From Legionella sp. (GTDB taxonomy: Bacteria; Pseudomonadota; Gammaproteobacteria; Legionellales; Legionellaceae), in NCBI GenBank assembly GCA_009995425.1, contig JAACPN010000006.1, forward strand, positions 1-62,944: a DNA stretch of 62,944 nucleotides, written 5' to 3'. This document shows positions 1 to 9,096 of the stretch, piece by piece; position 1 is the first letter of the stretch; each line of letters begins with the position of its first letter. Under the pieces are notes generated by a model that saw only the letters and a program-made list of their open reading frames with translations, made no database searches and was not told the origin of the DNA. The position numbers and the translations under genes are program-made.

Positions 1-1377
1 GCGTCATTTGTTGTTGTTAAAGGCCGCAGACGCATTGGTAAAAGCCGTTTAATTGATGAGTTTGGGAAGTCCTTTGATCATTGTTATAAATTTGAGGGCT
101 TGGCGCCAGAATCCCACACAACACCAGCGGATCAACTGGAAGAATTTTGCATTCAAATCAGTAGAGAATTTAAAACCCCTAGGGCACGTTATGATAATTG
201 GAGTGATGCTTTATGGGCTGTAGGTGAGAGGGTTCAGTCTGGAAAAATATTACTATTTTTCGATGAGGTTTCATGGATGGGAAGTAAAACCCCGACATTC
301 CTCGCTAAAATAAAAATCTTTTGGGATGATCTGCTCAAGAAAAATGATCAATTAATCTTTGTGGTTTGTAGTTCGGCCTCATCATGGATAGAAAAAAATC
401 TTTTAAGCAGTACCGGTTTTGTTGGTCGTATTTCATTCACATTAACACTAGATGAGTTACCATTGATTGACTGCGCTAAATTCTGGCCAAAAAATATTTC
501 CAATTTTGAAAAGCTAAAAGTTCTATCTGTTACAGGTGGAATACCCAAATACCTCGAAGAGGTCAATACTAAATTAAGCGCCGAAGAAAACATAAAACAA
601 CTGTGTTTTACGCACGGTGGAATGCTTACAACAGAATTTAATAAAATATTTTCAGATCTTTTTATGCGAGACAGCCAATTTTATGAAAAAATTATTCACA
701 TACTCGCTATGGGTATGAAAGAACAACATGAAATCAAGAACATATTAAGTCATGAGAAAGAAAAGCAACAATATGGGCGTATTACTGAATATCTTTGGGA
801 ATTAGAGGAAGTTGGTTTTATTAGCAGAGATTATACGTGGAATATTAAAACAGGATCAGATTTAAAATTAAGTAATTATCGATTAAAAGATAATTACTTA
901 AGATTTTACTTAAAGTATATCCAAAAAAATCTGGATAAGATTAAAAGAGGTAATTTTGATTTTAAATCGCTAGAATCACTACCGCAATGGCATGCAATCC
1001 TTGGATTTCAATTTGAAAATCTCGTGCTCAATAACAGAAAAATACTGCATAATACATTACAAATCTCTTCACATGACATAGTCAATGCTAATCCGTTTTT
1101 TCAGCATAAAACAACGAGGGCAAAAGGATGTCAAATTGACTATATGATACAAACGAAAACTAATTGCTTATATGTCTGTGAAATAAAATTTTCAAAAACG
1201 GTTATTGGTTCGGCTGTTATTGAAGAGGTACAAGAGAAAATAGATCGCATGAAATATCCGAAGGGGTTCTCATTTCGCCCAGTGCTTATTCATGTCAATG
1301 GTGTTTCCGACGATCTAATGGACCACGACTATTTCACCCATGTGATTGATTTTAGCCAACTCTTGTTAGGGGATTGA
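1..1377 (+). CDS. AAA family ATPase with C-terminal DUF234-like region (5' truncated by window edge)
   Basis: The open frame runs from the first base of the window, so the true start lies outside. The first visible residues include GRRRIGKSRL, a P-loop of the archaeal-type ATPase family (ATPase_2/AAA), followed by a Walker B-like LLFFDEVSWM near residue 85. The C-terminal part, with a CEIKFSKT motif, resembles the DUF234/PD-(D/E)XK-like tail of these proteins. Such ATPases are scattered accessory genes in bacteria and archaea; their role is unclear and some behave like mobile or toxin-like genes. An internal TTG at 100 would lose the P-loop and is not the start. Base composition is more AT-rich than the housekeeping genes, consistent with transfer. 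Family call is good; function unknown. Confidence 0.8.
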   Translation, partial: ASFVVVKGRRRIGKSRLIDEFGKSFDHCYKFEGLAPESHTTPADQLEEFCIQISREFKTPRARYDNWSDALWAVGERVQSGKILLFFDEVSWMGSKTPTFLAKIKIFWDDLLKKNDQLIFVVCSSASSWIEKNLLSSTGFVGRISFTLTLDELPLIDCAKFWPKNISNFEKLKVLSVTGGIPKYLEEVNTKLSAEENIKQLCFTHGGMLTTEFNKIFSDLFMRDSQFYEKIIHILAMGMKEQHEIKNILSHEKEKQQYGRITEYLWELEEVGFISRDYTWNIKTGSDLKLSNYRLKDNYLRFYLKYIQKNLDKIKRGNFDFKSLESLPQWHAILGFQFENLVLNNRKILHNTLQISSHDIVNANPFFQHKTTRAKGCQIDYMIQTKTNCLYVCEIKFSKTVIGSAVIEEVQEKIDRMKYPKGFSFRPVLIHVNGVSDDLMDHDYFTHVIDFSQLLLGD

Positions 1378-1542
1378 TCGACATTTGAACAGCCCCATTC
1401 AATCATGATAAATTCAATAACCTCCTACTGGCGGTGTTTACGATAACTGCGCGCAGCATACCCGGCCTCTTTGATGATCTTGACCTAAATAAAGACAATA
1501 TGTTAGCATAAAGCCCTCGAAGCTTTGCTTATTAGGTGCCCC
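1378..1542. other. Gene-free spacer with a possible coding remnant
   Basis: No complete gene is visible. On the plus strand a frame opens after a TGA near 1386 and stays open to a TAA at 1509-1511 without a convincing start, ending in residues GLFDDLDLNKDNMLA. The minus strand also has a short open stretch ending IKEAGYAARSYRKHRQ. Either could be the tail of a decayed gene, or chance. Confidence 0.25.
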
Positions 1543-2802
1543 ATGCCATCACAAACGACCCAAAAACTGATTGATGCTGTTGTTGCTCACGATCATAACA
1601 AAGCCCAGGGGGCTATTGCAGACCGTGCTGATGTTAATGCTCGAATCAAGCAAAAAAATGAGCCGACTAAAGCAAGCACCACATTACTTAATCTTGTCGC
1701 TCGCTCTCAACCTGATGATGCCGAGATGGCTAAGATACTCATCAATGCTGGGGCTGATATGAGTGCGCTTGATGCTCAAAATAATACCCCCCTCTTGAAT
1801 GCCATTGCTGTAGGTAACATTGATTTTGGACATGAGTATATGCAGTGCTTGATGGCTGTTCACCCAGATACCGATACTCGCGCCAAAATCTTAGATTATA
1901 AAAACCCAACGTGTGAAAGCTCCTATACCACTCTTGAATTTGCAATCCGTCGTGGCTTAAGTGAATTGGCTATATCCATTATTCAAGCTGGAGCAAATCC
2001 AAATCTTGCCTGCAGTAAAGAATCACCTCTTTATATGGCCTGCATGCGTTTAGGTTATGCTTCTGTGAAAAATCCATACGCGTACGCTCCGTTAGATTTG
2101 ATCACAACATTATTAGACCATGGTGCTGATAATGCCCAGAGCCTGTTTGATTATCTTGCTATTGATTTACACACCTCCGACGAAGCAGGCGAGGTGCATA
2201 CGCTTATTTTCGAGCGAGATATTCAACTTGGAATTGACTCAAACCGAAGGAACACTTATCTGAGCTCAGAGCTTTATCAAAAAACCCACAAAGCCATACT
2301 CCAACAGGCATTATCTCGCTGGATGAAGGCTCAAGAACTGCCAGCGGAAGAATCTAAAACACCTGAAGCCTCTAAGCGCAAGCCGTCCGAACTCGCAGGA
2401 CAGGGTATGTTTGCTCAACCAACCCCGGAAGTAACAGCAGAACAGAAAGCAAAATTCACAGCGGCGTGCGATAAAATGATTGACGTATTACTCGAGCTAA
2501 AAAACGCTGGTAAAATTGACGAGAATACACGTCTCGAATTAAGTCAAAAAATCAAAACATTACACGAGCAGCCAGGAAACCATCAAGCGTTTCTTAACAG
2601 CATGCAACAATGTGAATACCTCGTGGGAAGCAAATTTTTGGCCTATTGCATGCTCGCGGCGGGTTATGCGGCTAAGATCTGCTCGTTCGGTTACTATGGC
2701 GATGATTGGATTCAGCAAGCGAATCACAAACTTGAACAGATTCAAGTGGTCGCAGACTTCGAAGCGGCAGGTGAGCCGATTCATCCACCTTCTGCTCGGT
2801 AA
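1543..2802 (+). CDS. Ankyrin-repeat protein, effector candidate
   Basis: A 419-aa protein if started at the ATG at 1543, which has an AGG at a 6-base spacing. An upstream TTG at 1525 is possible but less likely. The N-terminal half carries ankyrin-type repeats: a unit with AKILINAGADMSALDAQNNTPLL near residue 70, one with LAISIIQAGANPNLA near 150 and one with ITTLLDHGADN near 195. The C-terminal 130 residues are helical and have no family I recognise. There is no signal peptide or membrane segment. Ankyrin repeats bind proteins and are frequent in secreted effectors of Legionellales. The effector role is inferred from this and from the accessory context; it is not shown by the sequence. Confidence 0.75.
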   Translation: MPSQTTQKLIDAVVAHDHNKAQGAIADRADVNARIKQKNEPTKASTTLLNLVARSQPDDAEMAKILINAGADMSALDAQNNTPLLNAIAVGNIDFGHEYMQCLMAVHPDTDTRAKILDYKNPTCESSYTTLEFAIRRGLSELAISIIQAGANPNLACSKESPLYMACMRLGYASVKNPYAYAPLDLITTLLDHGADNAQSLFDYLAIDLHTSDEAGEVHTLIFERDIQLGIDSNRRNTYLSSELYQKTHKAILQQALSRWMKAQELPAEESKTPEASKRKPSELAGQGMFAQPTPEVTAEQKAKFTAACDKMIDVLLELKNAGKIDENTRLELSQKIKTLHEQPGNHQAFLNSMQQCEYLVGSKFLAYCMLAAGYAAKICSFGYYGDDWIQQANHKLEQIQVVADFEAAGEPIHPPSAR

Positions 2803-2865
2803 TATATCGCACGCTTAACCAATCCTATTCGGAGGCTAAACGTGTCGCCCTGCAGCAAGCATGTA

Positions 2866-2896
2866 TTGACAAATGCAACACATAAATGCATACTAA
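2866..2896 (+). promoter_or_regulatory. Putative sigma70 promoter of the DUF1778/GNAT toxin-antitoxin operon
   Basis: TTGACA at 2866-2871 is a consensus -35. A weaker -10 follows 17 bases later (CATACT, 2889-2894; TACTAA is an alternative). A start near 2901 places the ATG at 2886 upstream of the transcript, which supports the ATG at 2928 as the antitoxin start. Confidence 0.5.
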
Positions 2897-2927
2897 AATA
2901 AAGCACACCATGAATTGGAGCGTCGCC

Positions 2928-3206
2928 ATGGCACAAGCACATCGCAAAGATAGTTCGATAAATCTTAGGGCATTACCGGAACAAAAAAATCTTATCGATA
3001 TGGCCGCAGCTTTGGCGCATAAAAGTCGATCAGATTTTATGCTTGAAGCGGCGTGTCGAGAAGCTGAAAATCTATTGCTTGATCAGCGATTATTTCTAAC
3101 GGAAGATGCCACGTATCAAAATTTTCTTGCTTTACTTGAATCACCGCTCGATGAAAACTTAGGACTTAAAGCATTATTAAAAAGTAGCAGTCCATGGGAA
3201 AAATAA
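2928..3206 (+). CDS. DUF1778 (TacA-like) antitoxin
   Basis: A 92-aa protein of the DUF1778 ribbon-helix-helix family. The N-terminus has the pattern INLRALPEQKNLIDMAAALA and then SRSDFMLEAAC, typical of TacA-type antitoxins that bind their own promoter and neutralise a GNAT toxin with the C-terminal tail. The start at 2928 has GGAG seven bases upstream; in-frame ATGs at 2886 and 2910 are less well placed. The gene overlaps the acetyltransferase downstream by 13 bases, as expected for a co-translated pair. Autoregulation through the promoter at 2866 is inferred from the family. Confidence 0.88.
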   Translation: MAQAHRKDSSINLRALPEQKNLIDMAAALAHKSRSDFMLEAACREAENLLLDQRLFLTEDATYQNFLALLESPLDENLGLKALLKSSSPWEK

Positions 3207-3688
3207 GCGCGCCAGAGCCTATTGCGGACACACACCTATTGGATACGTTTGAATCCGGTGAGCCTGTGTTAGATCATTGGTTAAAACATCGTGCTATAGA
3301 TAATGACAGCCGAGGTGCTTCAAGAACCTTTGTTGTTCATGACAATCATCGCGTTATAGGGTATTACTCCCTCGCCACAGGTAGCATCACCACTCAGGAA
3401 GCACCAGGCAACGTTAGACGAAATATGCCCAACCCGATTCCCGTCATGGTTTTAGGTCGATTAGCGGTTGATCAAACCTGGCAAAAACACGGCATTGGCA
3501 AAGGTCTGCTAAAAGATGCCGTCTTACGCACAGCCAAAGTTTCGCACGATGTGGGCATAAGAGCCTTACTCGTTCACGCTATTTCAGAGTCCGCTAAGCA
3601 CTTTTACAAACGTTATGGGTTTGTTGAATCACCTATGACACCGATGACACTCATGCTTACCATGAAAGATATTAAAAAATATTTTTAA
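3194..3688 (+). CDS. GNAT-family acetyltransferase toxin (TacT/AtaT-like)
   Basis: A 164-aa GNAT protein. Toxins of this family paired with DUF1778 antitoxins acetylate the amino group of charged tRNAs and block translation. The acetyl-CoA loop is visible as the segment LGRLAVDQTWQKHGIGKGLL around residue 95, where Q/R-x-x-G-x-G/A is matched by QKHGIG. The conserved late tyrosine lies in HFYKRYGF near residue 140. It overlaps the antitoxin by 13 bases and its 3' end overlaps proC on the opposite strand by 17 bases. All expected motifs are present, so it looks intact. Confidence 0.88.
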   Translation: MGKISAPEPIADTHLLDTFESGEPVLDHWLKHRAIDNDSRGASRTFVVHDNHRVIGYYSLATGSITTQEAPGNVRRNMPNPIPVMVLGRLAVDQTWQKHGIGKGLLKDAVLRTAKVSHDVGIRALLVHAISESAKHFYKRYGFVESPMTPMTLMLTMKDIKKYF

Positions 3689-4607
3689 TATTCTGAGAAG
3701 GCTCTTTATCTAAAGTGGTTGTGCTATCGTGTGAAAAAAATCGAGGATCTACAGTCCCTCGTTCATGCTTTTTTACCGAAGGATCTCCTGCTTCTGTATT
3801 TGGCGACCCTAATGCTACCGCACGTTGAAACGCGGCATCAATCGCTTGCTTGTAAGCCGTATCAATCCCGCCACGATCAAGGCAATCAATACCTGCTTGT
3901 GTTGTTCCCCCTTTTGAGGCAATTTTTGCCATCAAATCAGCCATATCAAGTCCGGTTTCATCGGCCATACATGCTGAAGCTAAAAACGTTTTTACGACAG
4001 CATAACGGGCTTTTTCATGCTCAATGCCATTTGCTTCAGCCGCTTTAATCGCCGCATCCATCAAACGAAATACGAGACCCGGGCCACTACCCGTAAGGGC
4101 TGTGTACAAACGAAAAGCCTCTTCGGTATTCACCCACTCCACCGCCCCTGTCGCGCCAAAAATACTTGAGACCATCTCATGATGTGTTGTGCTGAGTGGC
4201 TGATTCGGAAAGCACGCTGTAAACCCTTCGTTGACCGAAACGCCCATGTTCGGCATCACACTCACCACCGCAGCTGTTTTGAAATATTGAGCGACATTAA
4301 AACCAGCTGCCATCGATAAAATAAGCGGTTTATTTTTTGCTTGTTCAACCATCACTGCAATTTCAGAACATACCGATGGCATATCTTTCGGTTTTGCACC
4401 CAATAAAATCACATCGGCATCTTGAATTGCGGTTAAATTATTGAGCGCATGATTAAATTCGGTTCTTTTTATACCTGCATTAATACTAGGGCTTGAAACC
4501 GTTACGTTTTTTTGGGATAAAACACCACATGCAACAGCGGCTCTAACAACAGCGCTCGCCATGTGTCCAAACCCAATACATGATAATTTAATCGGTAACA
4601 TATACAT
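3672..4607 (-). CDS. proC: Pyrroline-5-carboxylate reductase
   Basis: Catalyses the last step of proline synthesis, NAD(P)H-dependent reduction of pyrroline-5-carboxylate. The N-terminal Rossmann motif reads IGFGHMASA, slightly unlike the usual GxGxMG. The C-terminal dimer domain holds the family signature around ALTGSGPGLVFRLMDAAIKAA and later KGGTTQAGI. At 311 aa it is longer than the usual 270, mainly from a tail after the AALQRA-type helix. The upstream gene stops with TAG directly before this ATG, and its last codons supply a GGAG; an ATG two codons later (4601) is equally possible. The neighbouring toxin gene converges on it and overlaps its 3' end. Confidence 0.9.
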   Translation of the reverse strand: MYMLPIKLSCIGFGHMASAVVRAAVACGVLSQKNVTVSSPSINAGIKRTEFNHALNNLTAIQDADVILLGAKPKDMPSVCSEIAVMVEQAKNKPLILSMAAGFNVAQYFKTAAVVSVMPNMGVSVNEGFTACFPNQPLSTTHHEMVSSIFGATGAVEWVNTEEAFRLYTALTGSGPGLVFRLMDAAIKAAEANGIEHEKARYAVVKTFLASACMADETGLDMADLMAKIASKGGTTQAGIDCLDRGGIDTAYKQAIDAAFQRAVALGSPNTEAGDPSVKKHERGTVDPRFFSHDSTTTLDKEPSQNIKNIF

Positions 4608-6251
4608 CTACTCCTGACTCAAATGTGTACGACGATCACACATGGTTTCGATGCTATTCACAACGGATTGATGACAAATACGTTCCATAATTGGAATTTC
4701 AGCTAAAGGCGTTCCCGCTTGAATCGCGTGAGCAATTAAAAAACTATCTTGCCACACGGTTTCGTTCTTACGCGCACCCGCACGAAGCCACAAGGCAACC
4801 CATAAAAAATGGAACACCCAGGTGTCTCGAGCCTGCTCAAGCTCGTTCTCAAACACCGCGCGCATGGCTTCTTCAAAACGACATATTTTTACGCCGTCTT
4901 TGAAGCTGCAACAGCGATTCACCCATTTATCAATGCTTTCATTTTCAAGATACCACGAAGCCGCAAACGGCTTGCTACGCAACCATTGACTCGAACGCTT
5001 AAATGCATCTTCGACAACGCTCGGTGTAAACGGCTCAATTTGCACCGCTAATTGCTCCATAAGTTGCGGCACATCGAGTGGGTTCGGTGCAAAGTGGATA
5101 CCCATCGCTTCTTGAAATTCCAGAAAATGCAGATTGGGCACCTTGCCTTCTTCAAGCGTTAACGCTAAAAAATGATTCGTCATCATGGTGATGTATTCAA
5201 GATCAACGTTTCGCAGAGTAACACCATCATCCAAAACCTCACGGCAGTAATGCTGAGCTTCTTTCGCCGTAATTCTAGGTGTCATCCAGCTGTCTTTCAC
5301 GCCAAAACCATCTTTGAATAACACCCCCGCCAAACGCGTCGCTCGCCCTTGCTTGATTTGCAAGAATAATCCTTGCGCACCGCCACCATCGATTTCACTC
5401 GCTTGCATTTTAGCCAATTTTGCCGGCGTTTCTTTCTGAAAAACCACACCTTTTTTTCGCTGTTCACGAATCCAATACGCGATTTGGCCTTGTAATGCCT
5501 GAGGCACCCATGCCTGAATAGCCTGCAAACGTGAAAGCGATACTGAGCTCAACGTCATGCTCGGCAAGAGTGTATCCAATGCCATCATGACCACCTCACG
5601 CACCTCAGCACGAGGATGCAATAACGCAAGCAGCGCCGCTTCTTGGCCTTCGTCAATACTGCATAAATCCATCATCAAATCACCAAAAAATTCTGGCGGC
5701 ATAGCATGGCTCTGTGCAAAAAAATGACTCGCAAGCTCAAACGTTGATAAATCAGACAGCTCATGAATTAAATGACGAATCGACTCCACATGATCAATGT
5801 TTTCATCCTGGAACGCTTCGCTTTCTTCTTCAGATAACGTCAAATAAGCAGCTTGAAGCGCTGGAGATAATTCCACCTGCGCATCATAAAATGCATTAAG
5901 CACAGGTAACCAAAAATTGAGTCCTTGCGAGCCCTGATAAATCGCATCCGTCAACAAGTTCATAAGATCTTCCATCAGGTGTTTTGCACGACGATTTCTA
6001 TTTTCACTTGAAAAACGCAATTGCGAGACACAAACATCCAACGCAAAAATCAGTGCAGAAAAATAAGCGGATTGATTTTCTAATACCGACGCATCCACCG
6101 CTGAAAGCTGATGAATCAAAGCAGGAACAAGTTCGGGTATTTGATCAAAACGCAACGGTTCTTCAGAAATGGGATCATCGCCCGCATCAATCATGGCGGT
6201 CATTGCATCAATCCAATGCCTTAACTGCTCAAGAGGTACCAAATCTTTCAT
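4608..6251 (-). CDS. Unrecognised 547-aa cytoplasmic protein, HEAT-like helices
   Basis: I do not recognise this protein. It is almost entirely predicted helix, acidic, and has no signal peptide or membrane segment. A segment near residue 205 (ALLALLHPRAEVREVVMMAL) resembles a HEAT repeat, and a more structured middle region contains a GGGAQGLFLQIKQGRATRLAGVLFK-type stretch around residues 300-325. The start ATG overlaps the stop of the thioesterase gene (ATGA), and the stop abuts the proC start, so it is surely co-expressed with tex, the thioesterase and proC. Codon use matches the neighbouring core genes, which suggests a resident gene. Its function cannot be assigned. Confidence 0.8.
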   Translation of the reverse strand: MKDLVPLEQLRHWIDAMTAMIDAGDDPISEEPLRFDQIPELVPALIHQLSAVDASVLENQSAYFSALIFALDVCVSQLRFSSENRNRRAKHLMEDLMNLLTDAIYQGSQGLNFWLPVLNAFYDAQVELSPALQAAYLTLSEEESEAFQDENIDHVESIRHLIHELSDLSTFELASHFFAQSHAMPPEFFGDLMMDLCSIDEGQEAALLALLHPRAEVREVVMMALDTLLPSMTLSSVSLSRLQAIQAWVPQALQGQIAYWIREQRKKGVVFQKETPAKLAKMQASEIDGGGAQGLFLQIKQGRATRLAGVLFKDGFGVKDSWMTPRITAKEAQHYCREVLDDGVTLRNVDLEYITMMTNHFLALTLEEGKVPNLHFLEFQEAMGIHFAPNPLDVPQLMEQLAVQIEPFTPSVVEDAFKRSSQWLRSKPFAASWYLENESIDKWVNRCCSFKDGVKICRFEEAMRAVFENELEQARDTWVFHFLWVALWLRAGARKNETVWQDSFLIAHAIQAGTPLAEIPIMERICHQSVVNSIETMCDRRTHLSQE

Positions 6252-6631
6252 AGGCCTGCCTTAATCTGTCGTGGCTTTCCTTGCTCATTAATCGCTACAA
6301 ACGTAAACGTACCTTCCGTGACTTGTGACTGCAAACCGATTTCAACCACATGGGTCCACACTTCAACTTTAATCGTCATGGAGGTGGTGCCTTGGTGTTC
6401 TAATCTCACGTAACAACTCACCACATCACCCATATGCACCGGTAACAAAAAGCTCATGGAATCGATGGCAACCGTCACCGCACGACCTTTTGAGTGTTGT
6501 TTTGCTAAAATGCCCGCAGCCAAATCCATTTGAGACACAACCCATCCACCAAAAATATCTCCGTTAGGATTGGTATCCGATGGCATGGCAAGCGTTTGAA
6601 TGGCGAGCTCACCTTGAGGCACGTGCGTCAT
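6248..6631 (-). CDS. yciA: Hotdog-fold acyl-CoA thioesterase (YciA type)
   Basis: A 127-aa single-hotdog protein hydrolysing acyl-CoA to free acid and CoA. The family signature is clear: TLAMPSDTNPNGDIFGGWVVSQMD near the start, with the catalytic Asn/Asp region NPNGDIFGGW, followed by AVTVAIDSMSFLLPVHMGD. Its length is close to the usual 130 aa. It sits two bases after tex and overlaps the 547-aa gene by four bases, so it belongs to the tex operon. Substrate specificity cannot be read from sequence. Confidence 0.9.
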   Translation of the reverse strand: MTHVPQGELAIQTLAMPSDTNPNGDIFGGWVVSQMDLAAGILAKQHSKGRAVTVAIDSMSFLLPVHMGDVVSCYVRLEHQGTTSMTIKVEVWTHVVEIGLQSQVTEGTFTFVAINEQGKPRQIKAGL

Positions 6632-6633
6632 GA

Positions 6634-9024
6634 TTAACTCCGTTTCAATTTCGCGAAAGCATCGGCCATGGCCGTATTTAAAGGCTGAACTGGCGGTGCA
6701 TCTCGACGCTTTTCAACAGGTCGTTTTTTTTGTAGCTTAGGTGCCGCTTGTTTCGCTGTTTCAGCGGGCTTAGGTTTTTCTTGGATCCTCATGGTCAATC
6801 CCAGACGACGCCGAGCCAAATCAAGTTCAAGCACTTTTACCTGAACCACATCACCCACGCTGACCACTTGGTGAGGATCGGGCACAAATTTATCGGCCAA
6901 AGCAGAAATATGCACCAATCCCAGCTGTTCAGCACCCACATCCACAAATGCACCAAAGCTTGTAATTCGATGCACCACACCTTGGAGCGGCATATCCATC
7001 GTCAACGCCTCAAGTCGAATCACATCATGCTTAGGCTTGGTCTCTGTTTTAGCTTTGTGCTTAGGTTTAAGTTGAGAGCCCGTTTTCGTAAATGCAGGAC
7101 GAGGATCGCGACCTGGGGCCCGAAGTTCTTGCACCATCGCTTGCACCGTAAGTAAATCATCCTCACATGCTTCATCGTAAGACGTTAAATCAAGACGATC
7201 GAATGCATGGGGCTTGCCAAACACATCATCCAAGCTTAAATTATTCTCGCTTAAGATACGCAGAACCGAAGCATAACTTTCAGGATGAATACGTGTTTCA
7301 TCCAAGACATTATCTCCGCCCACAACACGCAAAAATCCTGCGGCCTGCTGAAATGCATGCGCGGTTAAACCTGGTACAGCCTTAATTTGCTCGCGTGAGG
7401 TCAATACACCGTGTGTCTCACGATAGGCAACGATGGCATCCGCCATCGCCGTATCCAGCCCCGAAACATAACTCAAAAGCTTACTCGACGCTGTGTTCAC
7501 ATCCACTCCCACCGCATTCACACACTCAGTAATCACCCCCATAAAAGCACGTGCAACCATGTGTTGATTCATATCATGCTGATGCGGCGCAACCACCATG
7601 GCGCGCAGAGGCATGTTTATCAATTCTTTAAGTGGATTTTGAAAACGTCGCGCCATAGACACCGCCGCGCGACAAGGTGCATAGACATCCGGTAAAGCAT
7701 CAGCGGCTTCATCAGAGGCCGCATAAGCCGAAGCTCCTAATTCATGCGCCCGCACGGTAACAAACGGCATATCGGGATAACGTTTCGCAAGCGTTAAGAG
7801 CAAACGCCCCGCTTCACGAAACCCAAGGCTGCTTCCGGTCACAACCCAACGCACATGATATTTTGCCAAACATTTGGCGAGCCCCGCAAGGGCATGCTCC
7901 CATTCATGTTCCGGTGAAAATGGAAAAACGCTGGTCGTATCAAGCACGGCGCCTTTGTCATCCACAACGGCCACACTGACCCCAGAACCACGCTCAAAAA
8001 ATAAGCCCATGGTCACACCACGTGGCCCGGGTGACGTGAATAATACATCGCGTAATTGCTTACTCAAGCCATGAATAGCATCCTCATCGGCAAGATTTCG
8101 TGCATGCGCCAAGGTTTCAGCTTCAAGTTTTGGTGCGAGCTTTTTTTCCCACAACACACGTACCGCATGCATCAACCATGCGTCAGCAGGGCGACCACAA
8201 TCAGCAAGATTAAAATGCGTTGCAAGATAACGTTCTGCATACGTTGCATCAGGCAAGCTTAAGCTCAAGCGAAGTGCGGCCTCGCGACGCCCCCGAAACA
8301 ACATGTGCACACGACGCAAAGGCATGGTTTTAATGGGCGCGTCTGCCGCCACGTATTCAGACCACGTCATTTGATTTTTTGCTGCTTTTAATTTTTTAGC
8401 ATGCTTTGATTTTTTAGCTAGTATTTCTGGCGACAGTGTCGACGTTAAAACACCATGCTCCCAAAAATACGTGCGCAAATGTGCGACAACATCGATAGTT
8501 TGCGCCCAACGTTCAAGTAAAACATGCCGCGCGCCCGCGAGTGCTGCCTCGGCATCTTGAACATGCGCCTCCGCATTGACAAAATCCGCAGCAAGATCTT
8601 CTGGGCAACGCATCGTGTCTTCGTTAAGCAAGGCATCCGCTAAGGCTTCGAGGCCGGCGTCGCAAGCACGCGCAGCCGGCGAGCGTTGCTTGCTCGCATA
8701 CGGAAGATAAATATCTTCGAGTACCGCACGCGTTTGGGCCTCCATCAAGCTCTGCCGCAACAGAGGCGTCAGTTTTTCTTGCGCCGTCAACACCTCAAAC
8801 ATCACCTCGCGCCGTTCGCGCATGGCATGAAGTTTTTCAAATCGTATCACAAGATTTTCTAAAGCCGCATGCTTCATACCCCCCGTACGCGCTTTTCGAT
8901 AACGCGCAATAAACGGAACGGTTTCGCCTGCTTCAAGCAACGCTATCGCCGCGCACACCGATGAGGTTTGTAATTTAAATAAAGTAGCCACCTCATCGGC
9001 TAGATTAGCTATATCGTGCGTCAT
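6634..9024 (-). CDS. tex: Tex-family transcription/RNA-binding protein with S1 domain
   Basis: A 796-aa Tex (YhgF) protein. Domains in order: an N-terminal helical Tex region with EAGETVPFIARYRKARTGG near residue 32, a YqgF/RNase H-like domain around residues 325-450, helix-hairpin-helix motifs (LSYVSGLDTAMADAIVAYRE) near 505, and a C-terminal S1 RNA-binding domain near 645-715 (QGVVHRITSFGAFVDVG). A basic proline-rich tail follows. The ATG at 9024 is preceded by GAGG at a 7-base spacing and is preferred over the GTG at 9036. It appears to head the tex-yciA-547aa-proC operon. Known Tex proteins bind nucleic acid and influence transcription. Confidence 0.95.
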   Translation of the reverse strand: MTHDIANLADEVATLFKLQTSSVCAAIALLEAGETVPFIARYRKARTGGMKHAALENLVIRFEKLHAMRERREVMFEVLTAQEKLTPLLRQSLMEAQTRAVLEDIYLPYASKQRSPAARACDAGLEALADALLNEDTMRCPEDLAADFVNAEAHVQDAEAALAGARHVLLERWAQTIDVVAHLRTYFWEHGVLTSTLSPEILAKKSKHAKKLKAAKNQMTWSEYVAADAPIKTMPLRRVHMLFRGRREAALRLSLSLPDATYAERYLATHFNLADCGRPADAWLMHAVRVLWEKKLAPKLEAETLAHARNLADEDAIHGLSKQLRDVLFTSPGPRGVTMGLFFERGSGVSVAVVDDKGAVLDTTSVFPFSPEHEWEHALAGLAKCLAKYHVRWVVTGSSLGFREAGRLLLTLAKRYPDMPFVTVRAHELGASAYAASDEAADALPDVYAPCRAAVSMARRFQNPLKELINMPLRAMVVAPHQHDMNQHMVARAFMGVITECVNAVGVDVNTASSKLLSYVSGLDTAMADAIVAYRETHGVLTSREQIKAVPGLTAHAFQQAAGFLRVVGGDNVLDETRIHPESYASVLRILSENNLSLDDVFGKPHAFDRLDLTSYDEACEDDLLTVQAMVQELRAPGRDPRPAFTKTGSQLKPKHKAKTETKPKHDVIRLEALTMDMPLQGVVHRITSFGAFVDVGAEQLGLVHISALADKFVPDPHQVVSVGDVVQVKVLELDLARRRLGLTMRIQEKPKPAETAKQAAPKLQKKRPVEKRRDAPPVQPLNTAMADAFAKLKRS

Positions 9025-9096
9025 GTCGATCCTCACATCAAAACAGGGTCAAAAAAATAACGAAGTATACGCTGTCCCATATTATTTCTAAAGTTC

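Noticed and set aside
6748-8636. Several long frames antisense to tex
   Set aside because: They are rich in His, Arg and Cys, lack starts with ribosome sites, and are shadows of the Tex coding sequence.
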